A stretch of DNA of 64,000 nucleotides from BJGV01 sp964196335 (GTDB taxonomy: Bacteria > Pseudomonadota > Gammaproteobacteria > Burkholderiales > Nitrosomonadaceae): NCBI GenBank assembly GCA_965238155.1, contig OZ250175.1, positions 186,001-250,000 on the forward strand. Direction: 5' to 3'. The position numbers were made by a program, and so were the translations under genes. Shown here in pieces: positions 27,093 to 36,365 of the stretch; position 1 is the stretch's first letter, and each line of letters begins with the position of its first letter. The notes under the pieces are model-generated. The model was not told the DNA's origin, did not search any database, and saw nothing but the letters and a program-made list of their open reading frames with translations.

Positions 27093-28165
27093 CTGGACTG
27101 AAACAACCGTTTCCAGCCGTTGAGGAAAAGTAGACCGAGTGAAGCAATGAGCATTAATACGTATAGCCACCACACTCCGGGTATGCTGCCTACTCTTCCC
27201 TGCTCTACCCATGTTTGGGCCAATCCGTTTAAAATATAATAGATCGCAAAAACAAGGGCTGCAGCAAAATAAACTCTCTCTCCTTCATTACGTCGAGGAG
27301 AAGTGCGGCTAAATGGTATAGCAATCAAGGCTAACAAAATAGTTGCAATGGGTCGAGAGAGGCGCCACTGAAGTTCGGCAATGTCAGTTGGCTGACTCGA
27401 GTCCATTAATACCATAGTCGTTTCTGACTTTCGTCTGTAATCTAACGTGTAATTATCGTCGCCGAAGTACACTAGTTTTTTAAAATGAGAAACAGTATCT
27501 TTTGTAGAAGAATGTGCAAGTTTATAAATATAACCGTCGAATAAATGTAATTGGGGCCGTTGACCACGAACTGGCTTCTTCTGTATTCCCTCCTTGGCAA
27601 CGAGGATCTCACTTCCATTATCCTTACTCACAAAGTGAAATATCTTTCTCATCTGCTTACCAGATTCATCCTTTGAATTAATATAGACCACTCTGCCACT
27701 TTTCTCGCTTCCATAGAAACGTCCAGCTTGGAATCGATCTGTATTTAACTCAGCTGCTGCCTGAGCAAGTAAAATATAATTCTCCTCATACGCCCAAGGA
27801 CGGACAAATATAGAAAGTGCACCACTAATAATCCCAACTGGAATTGCAACTATAAGTACAGCATAAATTATGCGATGTTCACTAATACCCACAGAACGTA
27901 ATACATTAATCTCTTGATCTTTATTCATTCTGCCCAGCCCAATTATTATAGCGATATAAAGAGCGATCGGAACAAGTACTTCTAAAGCAATTAAAGTCTT
28001 AAGCATTACTAACTTCAGCATGGCGGCAATGCCAAGTGACTCTGTTATGGCTTCTGCAAGAAATTGGGCACTAATAAAACTAGAAAATAACCCGGCTAAA
28101 ATCAAGATTAACACCGTGAACGGGATCAATAGCTCGCGTATAATATATTTATTTATTATTTTCAC
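27089..28165 (-). CDS. LptF-family permease (first of the pair)
   Basis: A 358-residue LptF/LptG-type permease: KIINKYIIRELLIPFTVLIL as the first helix, then PIALYIAIIIGLGRMNKDQEINVLRSVGIS containing the coupling helix, a periplasmic domain at about residues 125-265 and a C-terminal triple-helix unit with RLSRPIATILLALIAIPFSR and VWWLYVLMLIASLGLL. Housekeeping lptFG in betaproteobacteria usually sit beside pepA. This pair sits among lipid-enzyme genes and looks paralogous, suggesting a dedicated exporter. 56 bp after the NTP-transferase gene, 4-bp overlap with the second permease. Confidence 0.8.
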   Translation of the reverse strand: MKIINKYIIRELLIPFTVLILILAGLFSSFISAQFLAEAITESLGIAAMLKLVMLKTLIALEVLVPIALYIAIIIGLGRMNKDQEINVLRSVGISEHRIIYAVLIVAIPVGIISGALSIFVRPWAYEENYILLAQAAAELNTDRFQAGRFYGSEKSGRVVYINSKDESGKQMRKIFHFVSKDNGSEILVAKEGIQKKPVRGQRPQLHLFDGYIYKLAHSSTKDTVSHFKKLVYFGDDNYTLDYRRKSETTMVLMDSSQPTDIAELQWRLSRPIATILLALIAIPFSRTSPRRNEGERVYFAAALVFAIYYILNGLAQTWVEQGRVGSIPGVWWLYVLMLIASLGLLFLNGWKRLFQSR

Positions 28166-28221
28166 GGAATCTCTCTTACAAAACTTTTCATCAAGCCAAC
28201 TTACTACATAGTAAAGCGGTA

Positions 28222-29061
28222 CTAAGTTCTATTTTTATCACGTGTCGTTTCTTCCAAAATAGATTCTACAAGCGCTATGTCCTCTGCCTTATCTACATCG
28301 ACCCCAGCATGAGCATAGGGCATAATCACTGCCTGCGATCTGGCGCTAACTTTAGACGAGACAGCATTCAACGCCTGGTTAAGTGTTGATATTCTTAGCA
28401 AATATAACAAAATAGCTATTGGGCCCAGTATCGCCCCAACTAGTCGCCATGGTTGTTTGCGCAAATCTTCCGCTCGTTTCCAGAATGGAACCAAATCACG
28501 GCCATGGCGGTTAAGAAAAGCAAAAAGGTTACAACCGCAAAAATTTCCATCACGAAGCCGTATTACAGTACGTTTAGTACCTGGAAATGCGGCCATGACA
28601 TTTTCATGCTCAACTAATCCCACGGTAACGTCGCTATCCGCTTTACTAGACTCACGTAAAAAATACTGTACGATTTCAGGGGTTAATAACGCATGATCAG
28701 CTGTTGTCAAAAATACAGGAACGTCGTCATCTATATGCTCAAGTCCCTTATTCGCGCTACGACTAGGAGAGTCCAGATTAGATATCCAGGTGACATATCC
28801 GCGTTCTATCCGTTGCTCCAGTTCTGGACAAGCAGGGAGCGCGGACTCTGGTGGGCCACACAAAACAATCGCCTTAATCATACCACTTGCCTCAAGCGCA
28901 TCTAGTACACGAATTATCATTGGTACTCCACAGATCGGCGTAAACGCTTTGCAGACCATACCTGACTTGTTCGCAACCGGATCATTAGCTGTACGATCTG
29001 CAGCTAGCACCAGCGCGACAAATTTATCTACTTTTTTATTTCGAATTTGAACTTGGGACAC
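28222..29061 (-). CDS. MobA-like NTP transferase of the lipid operon
   Basis: A 279-residue NTP_transf_3 (MobA-like) protein. The N-terminus has the degenerate nucleotide loop ALVLAADRTANDPVANKSG then KAFTPICGVPMIIRVLDAL, and LTTADHALLTPEIV carries the metal-binding Asp. A hydrophobic segment near residues 205-222 (LVGAILGPIAILLYLLRIS) suggests membrane association, unusual for soluble MobA or IspD enzymes. It probably activates a headgroup as NDP/CDP-derivative. 24 bp after the GNAT-like gene in the same operon. Confidence 0.7.
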   Translation of the reverse strand: MSQVQIRNKKVDKFVALVLAADRTANDPVANKSGMVCKAFTPICGVPMIIRVLDALEASGMIKAIVLCGPPESALPACPELEQRIERGYVTWISNLDSPSRSANKGLEHIDDDVPVFLTTADHALLTPEIVQYFLRESSKADSDVTVGLVEHENVMAAFPGTKRTVIRLRDGNFCGCNLFAFLNRHGRDLVPFWKRAEDLRKQPWRLVGAILGPIAILLYLLRISTLNQALNAVSSKVSARSQAVIMPYAHAGVDVDKAEDIALVESILEETTRDKNRT

Positions 29062-29085
29062 TATACTGTTTACCCAAAAAGTTAT

Positions 29086-30240
29086 TCACAGAGTTTTTCC
29101 ATAGATTCGATAACGTTTATACTCCTGGATGCCGGCTTTCTCGATCATTCCACGCATCGATTTATTATCTTCAAGAATCCAGGACACCTCTATTTCTCGG
29201 AATCCTCTGGAAAGCCCAATTTGCCGTGGTGCATCAAGCATCATAAAGGCTAACGTTGCGCCCAATGGCGTGTTCTGGAATTGCTTTCGCACTCCCATCA
29301 ATGGTATCCGACCTGTATGAATTTCACCGTATTTAAGCTGTTTAATCAGGCGAATCCATCCAAATGGGAACAGACTTCCATCAAGTTTAGCAAATATCTC
29401 GTTCAAATTTGGTAGTGCCACCATAAATGCTGCCGGAACACCATCAACTTCGGCAATCTGAATATACTCATCCCTCAGGAGTAAACGAAATGTGCTCCCA
29501 AGCTCTGAAAATTCTGCCTCGGTAAATGGAATGAACCCCCAGTTTTCTGACCAAGCATCATTGAAAATACTCCGTAATACCTCCATCTCTGCTTTAAGTT
29601 GATTACGACGTAACGCCCTTGTATGTATCCGTTTAGAAAACTTATCTACCAATATTCGCATGATTTTCGGAACCTCCATGTCGAGCTTCATCAAATACGC
29701 GAGTAGATCCTTTAACGGATAATAACCTTGTTCTTCAAGTAGCTGTCCATACCATTTAGGTGAATGCGGCATCATAACCATTGGCGGCGTATCAAAACCA
29801 CTCACAAGTACTCCACATTCCTGATTAACTGAAAAATTATATGGCCCGCTTACATGTTTAGTCCCTCTTTCAGCAAGCCATTTCTCTGCAGTCTGTATTA
29901 GTTCTGCAAACACTTCCTTGTCATTCACACTTTCTAATAGCCCAAAATGGCCAGTATCCGAACCATAACGTTGGCGATGGAGCTGGTCAATTTGTGCACT
30001 AATCCTCCCGACTGGCTGATTATTACGGTATGCAATCCAAGCCTGCCATTCTCCGTGCTCAAAAAAAGGATTTGATTTAGAAAAATGCCAACGTCTCTCA
30101 AGACGCAACGGTGGCACCCACATTGGATCATTTACGTAAACGAGCCAGGGAACGTCAATAAATTTTCTTAATTCATGGCGATTTGTAACCGGATGCACAG
30201 CAACTGCTGTAGACATTGGCAAGCTAGATTTTTCATTCAT
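29086..30240 (-). CDS. GNAT-fold acyltransferase resembling bacterial ceramide synthase
   Basis: About 384 residues; two GNAT-like halves. The N-terminal half reads RKFIDVPWLVYVNDPMWVPP, FFEHGEWQAWIAYRNNQPVG and YNFSVNQECGVLVSGFDTPP; the C-terminal half has EVDGVPAAFMVALPNLNEIF and GFREIEVSWILEDNKSMRGM. Proteins of this type are often mislabelled dATP pyrophosphohydrolase. From memory they include Caulobacter bCerS, which N-acylates sphingoid bases; that link is recollection and unverified. It is the promoter-proximal gene of a six-gene operon with lipid kinase and LptFG. The start is unsettled: ATG at 30240 (MNEKSS) or 30216 (MSTAV); no clear Shine-Dalgarno. Confidence 0.65.
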   Translation of the reverse strand: MNEKSSLPMSTAVAVHPVTNRHELRKFIDVPWLVYVNDPMWVPPLRLERRWHFSKSNPFFEHGEWQAWIAYRNNQPVGRISAQIDQLHRQRYGSDTGHFGLLESVNDKEVFAELIQTAEKWLAERGTKHVSGPYNFSVNQECGVLVSGFDTPPMVMMPHSPKWYGQLLEEQGYYPLKDLLAYLMKLDMEVPKIMRILVDKFSKRIHTRALRRNQLKAEMEVLRSIFNDAWSENWGFIPFTEAEFSELGSTFRLLLRDEYIQIAEVDGVPAAFMVALPNLNEIFAKLDGSLFPFGWIRLIKQLKYGEIHTGRIPLMGVRKQFQNTPLGATLAFMMLDAPRQIGLSRGFREIEVSWILEDNKSMRGMIEKAGIQEYKRYRIYGKTL

Positions 30241-30337
30241 AACATGAAGATAAATATACAATTATTAAATCTTTGGATTACCAGTCATCAGGATCCACAT
30301 ATAACGTTCAATTGTGTGCTTAATAAATATTTTTAGA

Positions 30338-30343
30338 TATAAT
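30338..30343 (+). promoter_or_regulatory. -10 box TATAAT of mscL
   Basis: A perfect TATAAT about 78 bp before the mscL start in the divergent region with the lipid operon. TTGTGT at 30312-30317 is a possible -35, but the 20-bp spacing is long. Confidence 0.35.
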
Positions 30344-30420
30344 CACAGAACATTGCTTATATATCAATGGGATCAAGAAATCTGTCTTTCGGCACATTAT
30401 CTTATCAACAGGAGAGAATT

Positions 30421-30783
30421 ATGAGCATGATGACTGAATTTAAAAAGCTTGCAATAAAAGGAAACTCTGTTGACATGGCGCTTGGTATAATCCTTGGAGC
30501 TACATTTGGAAAGATCGTCTCCTCTTTTGTCAATGATGTAATCATGCCACCAATAGGATTACTAATTGAGGGGGTAGACTTCAACAAACTTACTTTCACA
30601 TTAAAAGAAGCATCAGGGGATGTTGCTGCTGTAATGCTCTCTTATGGTAAATTTATACAAACAGTAATTGATTTTACAATTATAGCATTCGTGATATTTA
30701 TAGTGATAAAAGCAATTAATTCACAGAAACGAAAAGAAGAATTACTACTTTCTGATATACGTGACATACTAAAAGAAAAGTAA
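30421..30783 (+). CDS. mscL: large-conductance mechanosensitive channel MscL
   Basis: A 120-residue pentameric emergency-release channel for hypo-osmotic shock. TM1 reads GNSVDMALGIILGATFGKIV, followed by DVIMPPIGLLIEG; TM2 reads IDFTIIAFVIFIVIKAIN, followed by a charged C-terminal helix (KRKEELLLSDIRDILKEK). The start ATG at 30421 follows AGGAGAGAATT with ideal spacing; the frame is open 54 bp further upstream, but no Shine-Dalgarno supports it. Slightly shorter than the typical 130-140 residues. Monocistronic or with the small protein at 30922. Confidence 0.95.
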   Translation: MSMMTEFKKLAIKGNSVDMALGIILGATFGKIVSSFVNDVIMPPIGLLIEGVDFNKLTFTLKEASGDVAAVMLSYGKFIQTVIDFTIIAFVIFIVIKAINSQKRKEELLLSDIRDILKEK

Positions 30784-30921
30784 TAAATCATTATACTGAT
30801 ATTTTTAGCTCTCAAATTGAAGCCTAAATACTTTTGTATAGTAAATACAACTTACTCGGTTGTATCATGCAATTGAAATTACGGTTTTATAACAACATTA
30901 TACTTATAAGGTAGATTAGTT

Positions 30922-31179
30922 ATGAATGACCCTGAATTAAATATGTTAGCTTCACTTATCCTCGTCCCTATCGCCATATGGCTTCATATGTGGGTTAGGA
31001 AACGTAAGGTAAGTCGGCGCAATGAATCCGGGCAGGTAGAATTCGGAAGCCTTGGTGCAACACTAATATCGACTATCGGAGAAGGAGTGGCTGTTATCAC
31101 AAGCCTGATACTGATGATCATGGTCGTGGGATCTATTTTAAAATATTTCTTTCCTCAGATATTTGGCACACAATTGTAG
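30922..31179 (+). CDS. small two-helix membrane protein, unknown
   Basis: An 85-residue protein with two predicted helices (about 8-26 and 53-80) separated by a basic, polar linker (RKRKVSRRNESGQVEFGSLG). I do not recognise the family. It follows mscL by 138 bp in the same direction and is preceded by AAGGTAGATT. A hairpin starts directly after its stop. Confidence 0.6.
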   Translation: MNDPELNMLASLILVPIAIWLHMWVRKRKVSRRNESGQVEFGSLGATLISTIGEGVAVITSLILMIMVVGSILKYFFPQIFGTQL

Positions 31180-31180
31180 T

Positions 31181-31207
31181 CTATGTTATTTCTCAAAAGT
31201 AACATAG
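31181..31207 (+). terminator. hairpin after the small membrane protein
   Basis: CTATGTTA / TAACATAG, 8 bp with an 11-base loop, one base after the stop at 31179. No U-run follows, so intrinsic termination is weakly supported. It lies between convergent genes. Confidence 0.35.
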
Positions 31208-31283
31208 TACCCGAGTATAGATAGATATTTTAGCTTAAAAATTCAGGAAAAATAGACTCTTATAAAGCCTATTAAATACCTGT

Positions 31284-33806
31284 TTAATTAGTAATTGATT
31301 TCTTGGCAACCGGTGCTTTTGTTTTGGGTTTGGCTGTCTTAACTTTAGACCCGGTTTTTGCTCGTTTCTGCTCAAATTCAAATCGTGTTTTCCCTCTATC
31401 ATCAGCTGCCAAATAAGCTGAAAAAGGCCTTCCTTTCTTGGAAATGAATTTAGAAAGTAAGTCTGTTTTTCCTGTGTGTAATAATTTTGTAACTTGCTCA
31501 CGTTCGATTGGGCGCTTGAGAATTATTTTTCCGGTTTTGAAATCACATGTTCGGGTAGCTCCGACAGCATTTTCACAAGTGTAACTTATGCCATGTTCAA
31601 ATACTCGGCCATCACACTTTAGGCATTTACCCAAAGAGTCCTGATCTGAAAAGTCTATTTCCTCTGTACCCTCATCATTATTTTCACCAAAATCAAATTT
31701 CATTTCATACTCGTCTGTGAGCTTTATATTTGCATTAAATAGCCTGCCCATTTTGCTCCGGAAACCTTGTAGCGTACCAACCTCACGTTGCGTAATCAGT
31801 TCTTCCATTTCAGCTATTTCAAATTGCCTGCCTGCCAGAATTTTCCACAATGCAAAATCACATTTTTTGCATTGAAATTTCTTGTAAGTTTCCTGTACTA
31901 CTCCACCACACTTAGGGCAGGGTGAGGTAAGAGTGGAAAAATCCCCGCTTATAGTTTCACCACGATGGTTTTTTGCCTGCTCAACCATATGACGCGTCAT
32001 ATCAGCAATTTCTTCCATGAATGAATTACGTTCAAGCTCATTTTGCTCAATTTGCCGTAGCTTAAATTCCCAATTACCAGTCAATTCAGGTGATGTAAGT
32101 TCTGGGACCTTCAAACCGCGAAGAAGAGTAATTAGAGAAAAAGCTTTAGCAGTAGGATGCAATTCCCGGCCCATGCGCTGTAAATAATTTTCAAACACCA
32201 ACCCCTCGATAGTTGAAGCCCGGGTAGCAGGAGTACCCAACCCTTTGGCGCTCATTGCTTCGCGCAGTTCTCCATCTTCTACTAACTTACCTGCACTCTC
32301 CATAGCTGATAATAGTGTTGCCTCATTAAATCTAGCTGGCGGTCTGGTCTGGTTTACAACCACTTCTATTTCTTCTGCATGTACAGATTCATTCTGCTTT
32401 ACAGCAACTAAAGCTGAGTCTTTATCGGCACTATTTACCCGTACTTCTTTACCGTAAACAGCCTGCCATCCTGGATTAACCATTACCTTACCCTCAGTTT
32501 TGAATGGCTCATTCTCGACTCGGGTGATTCGGGTAGTTACGAGAAATTCTGCAGCAGGATAGAAGATTGCCAGAAAGCGTTTGGTTACCAAATCATAAAG
32601 TTTCTGTTCAGCATCATTTAACCGCTTAGGATCGAGTGAAGTTGGAATAATTGCAAAATGATCTGAAATTTTAGAATTGTTAAAAATTCGCTTGTTTGAT
32701 TTGACCCACCCGGATTTTAAAATTTGTACAGCAAATAAACCATAGCGGGAATCTTTCATCGCTCCCAAAGTATCTTTTACAGTTGAAAAATAATCTTCAG
32801 GTAGCGCACGTGAGTCAGTACGAGGATATGTCAATACCTTATGTCTTTCATATAAAGCCTGGGCCAGACCGAGCGTCATTTTAGCAGAGAAGCCAAATCG
32901 TCCATTGGCATCTCGCTGCAAACTAGTAAGATCATATAGTTGGGGACAGACTTCTGTGGCAGGCTTACTATCCTCACTAACTATACCAGGCTTTCCCTGG
33001 CATTTGATACGAATGGATTCAGCAATCTCATGCTCCCACACACGTTCAGCTTTTTGTTCTACGTCTTTTTTGTTCTTAATGAATTTTTCATCAAACCAGC
33101 GTCCGTTATAGCTACCATCTGTTGCAAGAAAAGTACCATGAATTTCCCAGTAATCTCGAGAAACAAATTTTTTAATTACCTCTTCCCGCTCAATTAGAAT
33201 TGTCAAAGTAGGCGTTTGCACCCGACCCACTGTCGTTTTATGAAAACCACCTTCCTGAGAGTTAAATGCTGTCATTGCCCGCGTACCGTTAATGCCGACC
33301 AACCAGTCAGCTTCAGACCGACTCACAGCAGCCTGAGCCAGGGCGTGCATAGCTTCATTCTCAAGTAATTTTGTGAAACCATCTTTTATCGAGCTCGGTG
33401 TCATTGATTGTAGCCATAGACGCATAATCGGCTTTTTTGTTGCTACATAACGCGCAATATATTGGAAAATTAATTCTCCCTCACGTCCTGCATCACAGGC
33501 ATTGATGAGCTTATCAACATCTTTCCGCTTAATGAGTTTTTTTAGAAGGTTTAATCGTGGTTTAGTTTTCTCAATGGGATTGAGATCAAAATGAGGTGGA
33601 ATTACCGGTAGATTTGCAAAACTCCATTTACCTCGTTTAACCTCGTATTTTTCTGGTACCGCAAGTTCCAGTAAGTGACCCACAGCTGATGATAATACAT
33701 ACTCTTCACTTTCATAGTAGTCAGTATGTTTGACAAATCCACCCAAAACCCGCGCAATATCTGTAGCGACAGATGGTTTCTCAGCTATGATTAAGACTTT
33801 ACCCAT
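31284..33806 (-). CDS. topB: DNA topoisomerase III
   Basis: An 840-residue type IA topoisomerase that decatenates DNA. TOPRIM domain with KVLIIAEKPSVATDIARVLG and the acidic NACDAGREGELIF; active-site tyrosine in LTYPRTDSRALPEDY; later TRPPARFNEATLLSAMESAG and AMSAKGLGTPATRASTIEGL, as expected for TopB. The C-terminus carries zinc-ribbon-like CPKCGG/CKKCDF and CLKCDGRV/CENA modules and a lysine-rich tail. Length is greater than E. coli TopB (about 650) because of these C-terminal modules, the form common in betaproteobacteria. Monocistronic. Confidence 0.95.
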   Translation of the reverse strand: MGKVLIIAEKPSVATDIARVLGGFVKHTDYYESEEYVLSSAVGHLLELAVPEKYEVKRGKWSFANLPVIPPHFDLNPIEKTKPRLNLLKKLIKRKDVDKLINACDAGREGELIFQYIARYVATKKPIMRLWLQSMTPSSIKDGFTKLLENEAMHALAQAAVSRSEADWLVGINGTRAMTAFNSQEGGFHKTTVGRVQTPTLTILIEREEVIKKFVSRDYWEIHGTFLATDGSYNGRWFDEKFIKNKKDVEQKAERVWEHEIAESIRIKCQGKPGIVSEDSKPATEVCPQLYDLTSLQRDANGRFGFSAKMTLGLAQALYERHKVLTYPRTDSRALPEDYFSTVKDTLGAMKDSRYGLFAVQILKSGWVKSNKRIFNNSKISDHFAIIPTSLDPKRLNDAEQKLYDLVTKRFLAIFYPAAEFLVTTRITRVENEPFKTEGKVMVNPGWQAVYGKEVRVNSADKDSALVAVKQNESVHAEEIEVVVNQTRPPARFNEATLLSAMESAGKLVEDGELREAMSAKGLGTPATRASTIEGLVFENYLQRMGRELHPTAKAFSLITLLRGLKVPELTSPELTGNWEFKLRQIEQNELERNSFMEEIADMTRHMVEQAKNHRGETISGDFSTLTSPCPKCGGVVQETYKKFQCKKCDFALWKILAGRQFEIAEMEELITQREVGTLQGFRSKMGRLFNANIKLTDEYEMKFDFGENNDEGTEEIDFSDQDSLGKCLKCDGRVFEHGISYTCENAVGATRTCDFKTGKIILKRPIEREQVTKLLHTGKTDLLSKFISKKGRPFSAYLAADDRGKTRFEFEQKRAKTGSKVKTAKPKTKAPVAKKSITN

Positions 33807-34392
33807 AAGGCTTTCTTGTAAATTACTTTTATATGGCCAACAATGCTTTTAAAATTACGGTGGGAGACTACCATAATAAATGGCTTGAAAGCTCAGTTAG
33901 ATAAAAAAATGAGCTGTGATTATTTGCAAATTAAACTTACAATAGTATTTCAATCTGGTACATCAGGAACAATGCTAGTTAATTTTAAATGATAATTTTG
34001 GGTTCTTATAAATTTAGTTACAGACTTTTGGAGTATTAAAAATCATATCATTAATTAAATTCACAAGTAGTTTCTTGTGAGATTCCAAACATATCTATTC
34101 AATCTGAATATAACAAGCATGGCGGATACCGCTACTTCAGTCAAGCAGCTGCAAAAAAACAATTCGCTGTTACCCCGGGTACCACAATTATTTTGGCTAT
34201 GTAATAGCATACTACCCGAACTTTAAAGTAGCTATTTTAAAAAATATATTCTAAAGCTGATTAAATCAGTATTTAAAGAAGGAAAGCTTAGTTGGTTTTT
34301 TAAACTTTTAACCTGCCTGAGAGTATATGTAAATTTGGTTAGGAGTAAACCAAAGGTGTAATTTTAAGGACGATAATGCCCCGGATTTTAAG
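33807..34392. other. 586-bp spacer upstream of topB
   Basis: AT-rich. It holds the topB promoter region on the right-hand side of that gene. A 35-codon plus-strand frame at 34119-34226 (MADTATSVKQLQKNNSLLPR onward) has coding-like composition but no Shine-Dalgarno and no family I recognise; it could be a gene remnant. Nothing else seen. Confidence 0.4.
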
Positions 34393-34431
34393 AAAACCCC
34401 ATAATAATTTGAAAAATTATTATGGGGTTTT
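34393..34431 (-). terminator. strong intrinsic terminator overlapping the LysM gene stop
   Basis: A perfect 18-bp inverted repeat AAAACCCCATAATAATTT / AAATTATTATGGGGTTTT with a 3-base loop. The LysM gene's TAA (34420-34422) lies inside the right arm, so the hairpin forms across the end of the coding sequence. The A/T-flanked arms make it usable in both directions. Confidence 0.8.
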
Positions 34432-35595
34432 TACTGAATCAAAGATCCGAATTGGCTGAGTAGTTTGCATTACCAATGCATAAGATACTTTTTCAAATAC
34501 TCGGAAAACAAATACTAGTCCGGCACGCTCTTCAGGCAATTCTACAACCTGGCGCTTAGGTGGTGAGCCTAATTCATCAAAAGAGCGATCAACTTTAAGT
34601 GAGTTATCGCCTGTTTCAGACAGGTGCCGACGATAGATTGCCAGCACATTCCCTGTTTCCAGCCCATCTTGCGTCCCTTTGCTCAGAACAACAATGGAGC
34701 CTTTGCCAATTTCTGTAACGCCACCATAGACGGAAATAATACGCCCATTAACGTCCTGTTCTGGAGCATGTGGTGCGTAGTTAATAAACTCTGTGGGTGG
34801 TGCAGAGGTCAACCGGTCGCCTTTAAATATTTCCTGTGAAGAACGAACAATAGAGATGGTACTAAGCTCAGCAAATCTTTCTACCTCTGCATCTCCTAAA
34901 TATACAGCTTCATAACCCAGAACTTTGCCTTTATTCTCCCCAAACCATCCTTCTCCCACATAATCTCCAAACGACTCAGGTACCAGATACTCACCCAACC
35001 ATACAGGCAAAAAATTTTCTTCATCAAGGATGCTAGGATCAATCAGAGCTTTTCCGGGACGAAAAATTTGCCATGATGAACCTTGATCTGTTGGCATATC
35101 TTTAGCATATACCTGATCACCCTTGCTCAATAACACCCGGTTGTCACTGGTTCCCAGTACTATTGGTGCGCTTTCAAGACTGTCTTTATCTATTACCAAA
35201 GGCTGGCTCAGAAAAGGTTCAATTGCCGCAACCGGAATACTTGGAATTGCATCAGCATCAGATTTCTCCATTCGTACATGAGGAGACAATCTTTCCATTA
35301 CAACAGTCTCTTTGATTATCCGTAACTTATTTCCATCAGGTGTTCTCTCTATTACGATAAGATCTCCAGGGAAAATTTTATGAGGATTCTTTATCTGCTG
35401 CTCATTTAGACCCCAAATCTCCTTCCAGCGCCAAGGGTCTTTCAGAAAACGTGAAGAAAGACCCCAAAGTGTATCGCCGGGAACGACAACGTATCGATCA
35501 GGCACATTGCTATGCAACTCAACGTCAGCTGCATTAGCTATTGGGCCATAAAGCAAACCCACAAATAAAATCACAGATATAATAGAATTATGCAT
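34420..35595 (-). CDS. exported LysM-domain peptidoglycan-binding protein
   Basis: A 391-residue protein with a signal peptide (SVILFVGLLYGPIANAADVE) and one LysM domain at about residues 33-82 (RYVVVPGDTLWGLSSRFLKD and NPHKIFPGDLIVI). The remainder has no motif I can name, but the same kind of protein is commonly encoded divergently to def in betaproteobacteria. It probably binds peptidoglycan in the periplasm. The start follows GAGGGGTCTC. Its leader contains an intrinsic-terminator-like hairpin (35614-35634) and its stop lies within a second one. Confidence 0.85.
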   Translation of the reverse strand: MHNSIISVILFVGLLYGPIANAADVELHSNVPDRYVVVPGDTLWGLSSRFLKDPWRWKEIWGLNEQQIKNPHKIFPGDLIVIERTPDGNKLRIIKETVVMERLSPHVRMEKSDADAIPSIPVAAIEPFLSQPLVIDKDSLESAPIVLGTSDNRVLLSKGDQVYAKDMPTDQGSSWQIFRPGKALIDPSILDEENFLPVWLGEYLVPESFGDYVGEGWFGENKGKVLGYEAVYLGDAEVERFAELSTISIVRSSQEIFKGDRLTSAPPTEFINYAPHAPEQDVNGRIISVYGGVTEIGKGSIVVLSKGTQDGLETGNVLAIYRRHLSETGDNSLKVDRSFDELGSPPKRQVVELPEERAGLVFVFRVFEKVSYALVMQTTQPIRIFDSVKTP

Positions 35596-35613
35596 GAGAC
35601 CCCTCGGTCACTG

Positions 35614-35634
35614 AAAAAGCCCGATTTTTCGGGC
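35614..35634 (-). terminator. terminator-like hairpin in the LysM gene leader (possible attenuator)
   Basis: On the minus strand GCCCGA-AAAA-TCGGGC is followed by TTTTT, a textbook intrinsic terminator. It lies 19 bp upstream of the LysM ATG and downstream of any promoter that could fit between that gene and def. No other minus-strand gene reads into it. Confidence 0.65.
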
Positions 35635-35746
35635 GTGATAATATAAAATGACACATTAGAGTTAACTATCGGCAATTTATATAAAACAAATAGGTCAATT
35701 TTGTATTTAGTCCATTAGATATGCGAATTTAATTAAAGATGCTTTT

Positions 35747-36250
35747 ATGGCTCTTCTAAAGATATTGCGATATCCGGATGAACGACTGCACAGGGTTGCA
35801 ACTAAAGTACCAGAAGTAACTGATGAAATTCGTAATTTGGTACACAACATGGCAGAAACCATGTATGCCGCCCCTGGAATTGGTTTAGCAGCAACACAGG
35901 TAGATGTTCACCAATGTGTGATTGTAATTGATGCATCTGACACCCACGACCAGTTACACGTATTAATCAATCCGGAAATCACATCTTCTTCCGGAGTATC
36001 TGATAGCGATGAGGGCTGTCTGTCAGTGCCAGGAATATTTGAAAAAGTACGACGCGCTGAGCACGTTTCAGTTAAAGCATTGAATATTCATGGAGATCCA
36101 TATGTACTTGAGGCTAATGGATTACTGGCAGCCTGCATTCAACATGAAATGGATCATTTAATAGGTAAAGTGTTCGTTGAATACTTGTCACAGCTAAAAC
36201 AGACAAGAATTCGTGGAAAATTAAAAAAACAACAACGAAATATAATGTAA
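35747..36250 (+). CDS. def: peptide deformylase
   Basis: Removes the N-formyl group from nascent proteins. 167 residues with the three metalloenzyme motifs GIGLAATQ (44-51), EGCLS (89-93, metal Cys) and HEMDH (133-137, metal His pair and catalytic Glu). First gene of the def-fmt-rsmB-DUF4390-ntrYX run; 115 bp precede fmt. Confidence 0.97.
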   Translation: MALLKILRYPDERLHRVATKVPEVTDEIRNLVHNMAETMYAAPGIGLAATQVDVHQCVIVIDASDTHDQLHVLINPEITSSSGVSDSDEGCLSVPGIFEKVRRAEHVSVKALNIHGDPYVLEANGLLAACIQHEMDHLIGKVFVEYLSQLKQTRIRGKLKKQQRNIM

Positions 36251-36365
36251 CTGATTATTTATCTGGTATTTCCCATGGATAATTAAGCTACTTTAGTAAT
36301 GATATACGTCTTATGGAACTTTCTGACACAAGTAAAATACTTAATGGCATCTAAAGTAGTTAATC

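Noticed and set aside
27093..27212. Forty-residue N-terminal extension of the second LptFG permease
   Set aside because: It is basic, lies entirely inside the upstream permease gene, and the ATG at 27092 with ATGA overlap starts exactly at the first membrane helix.
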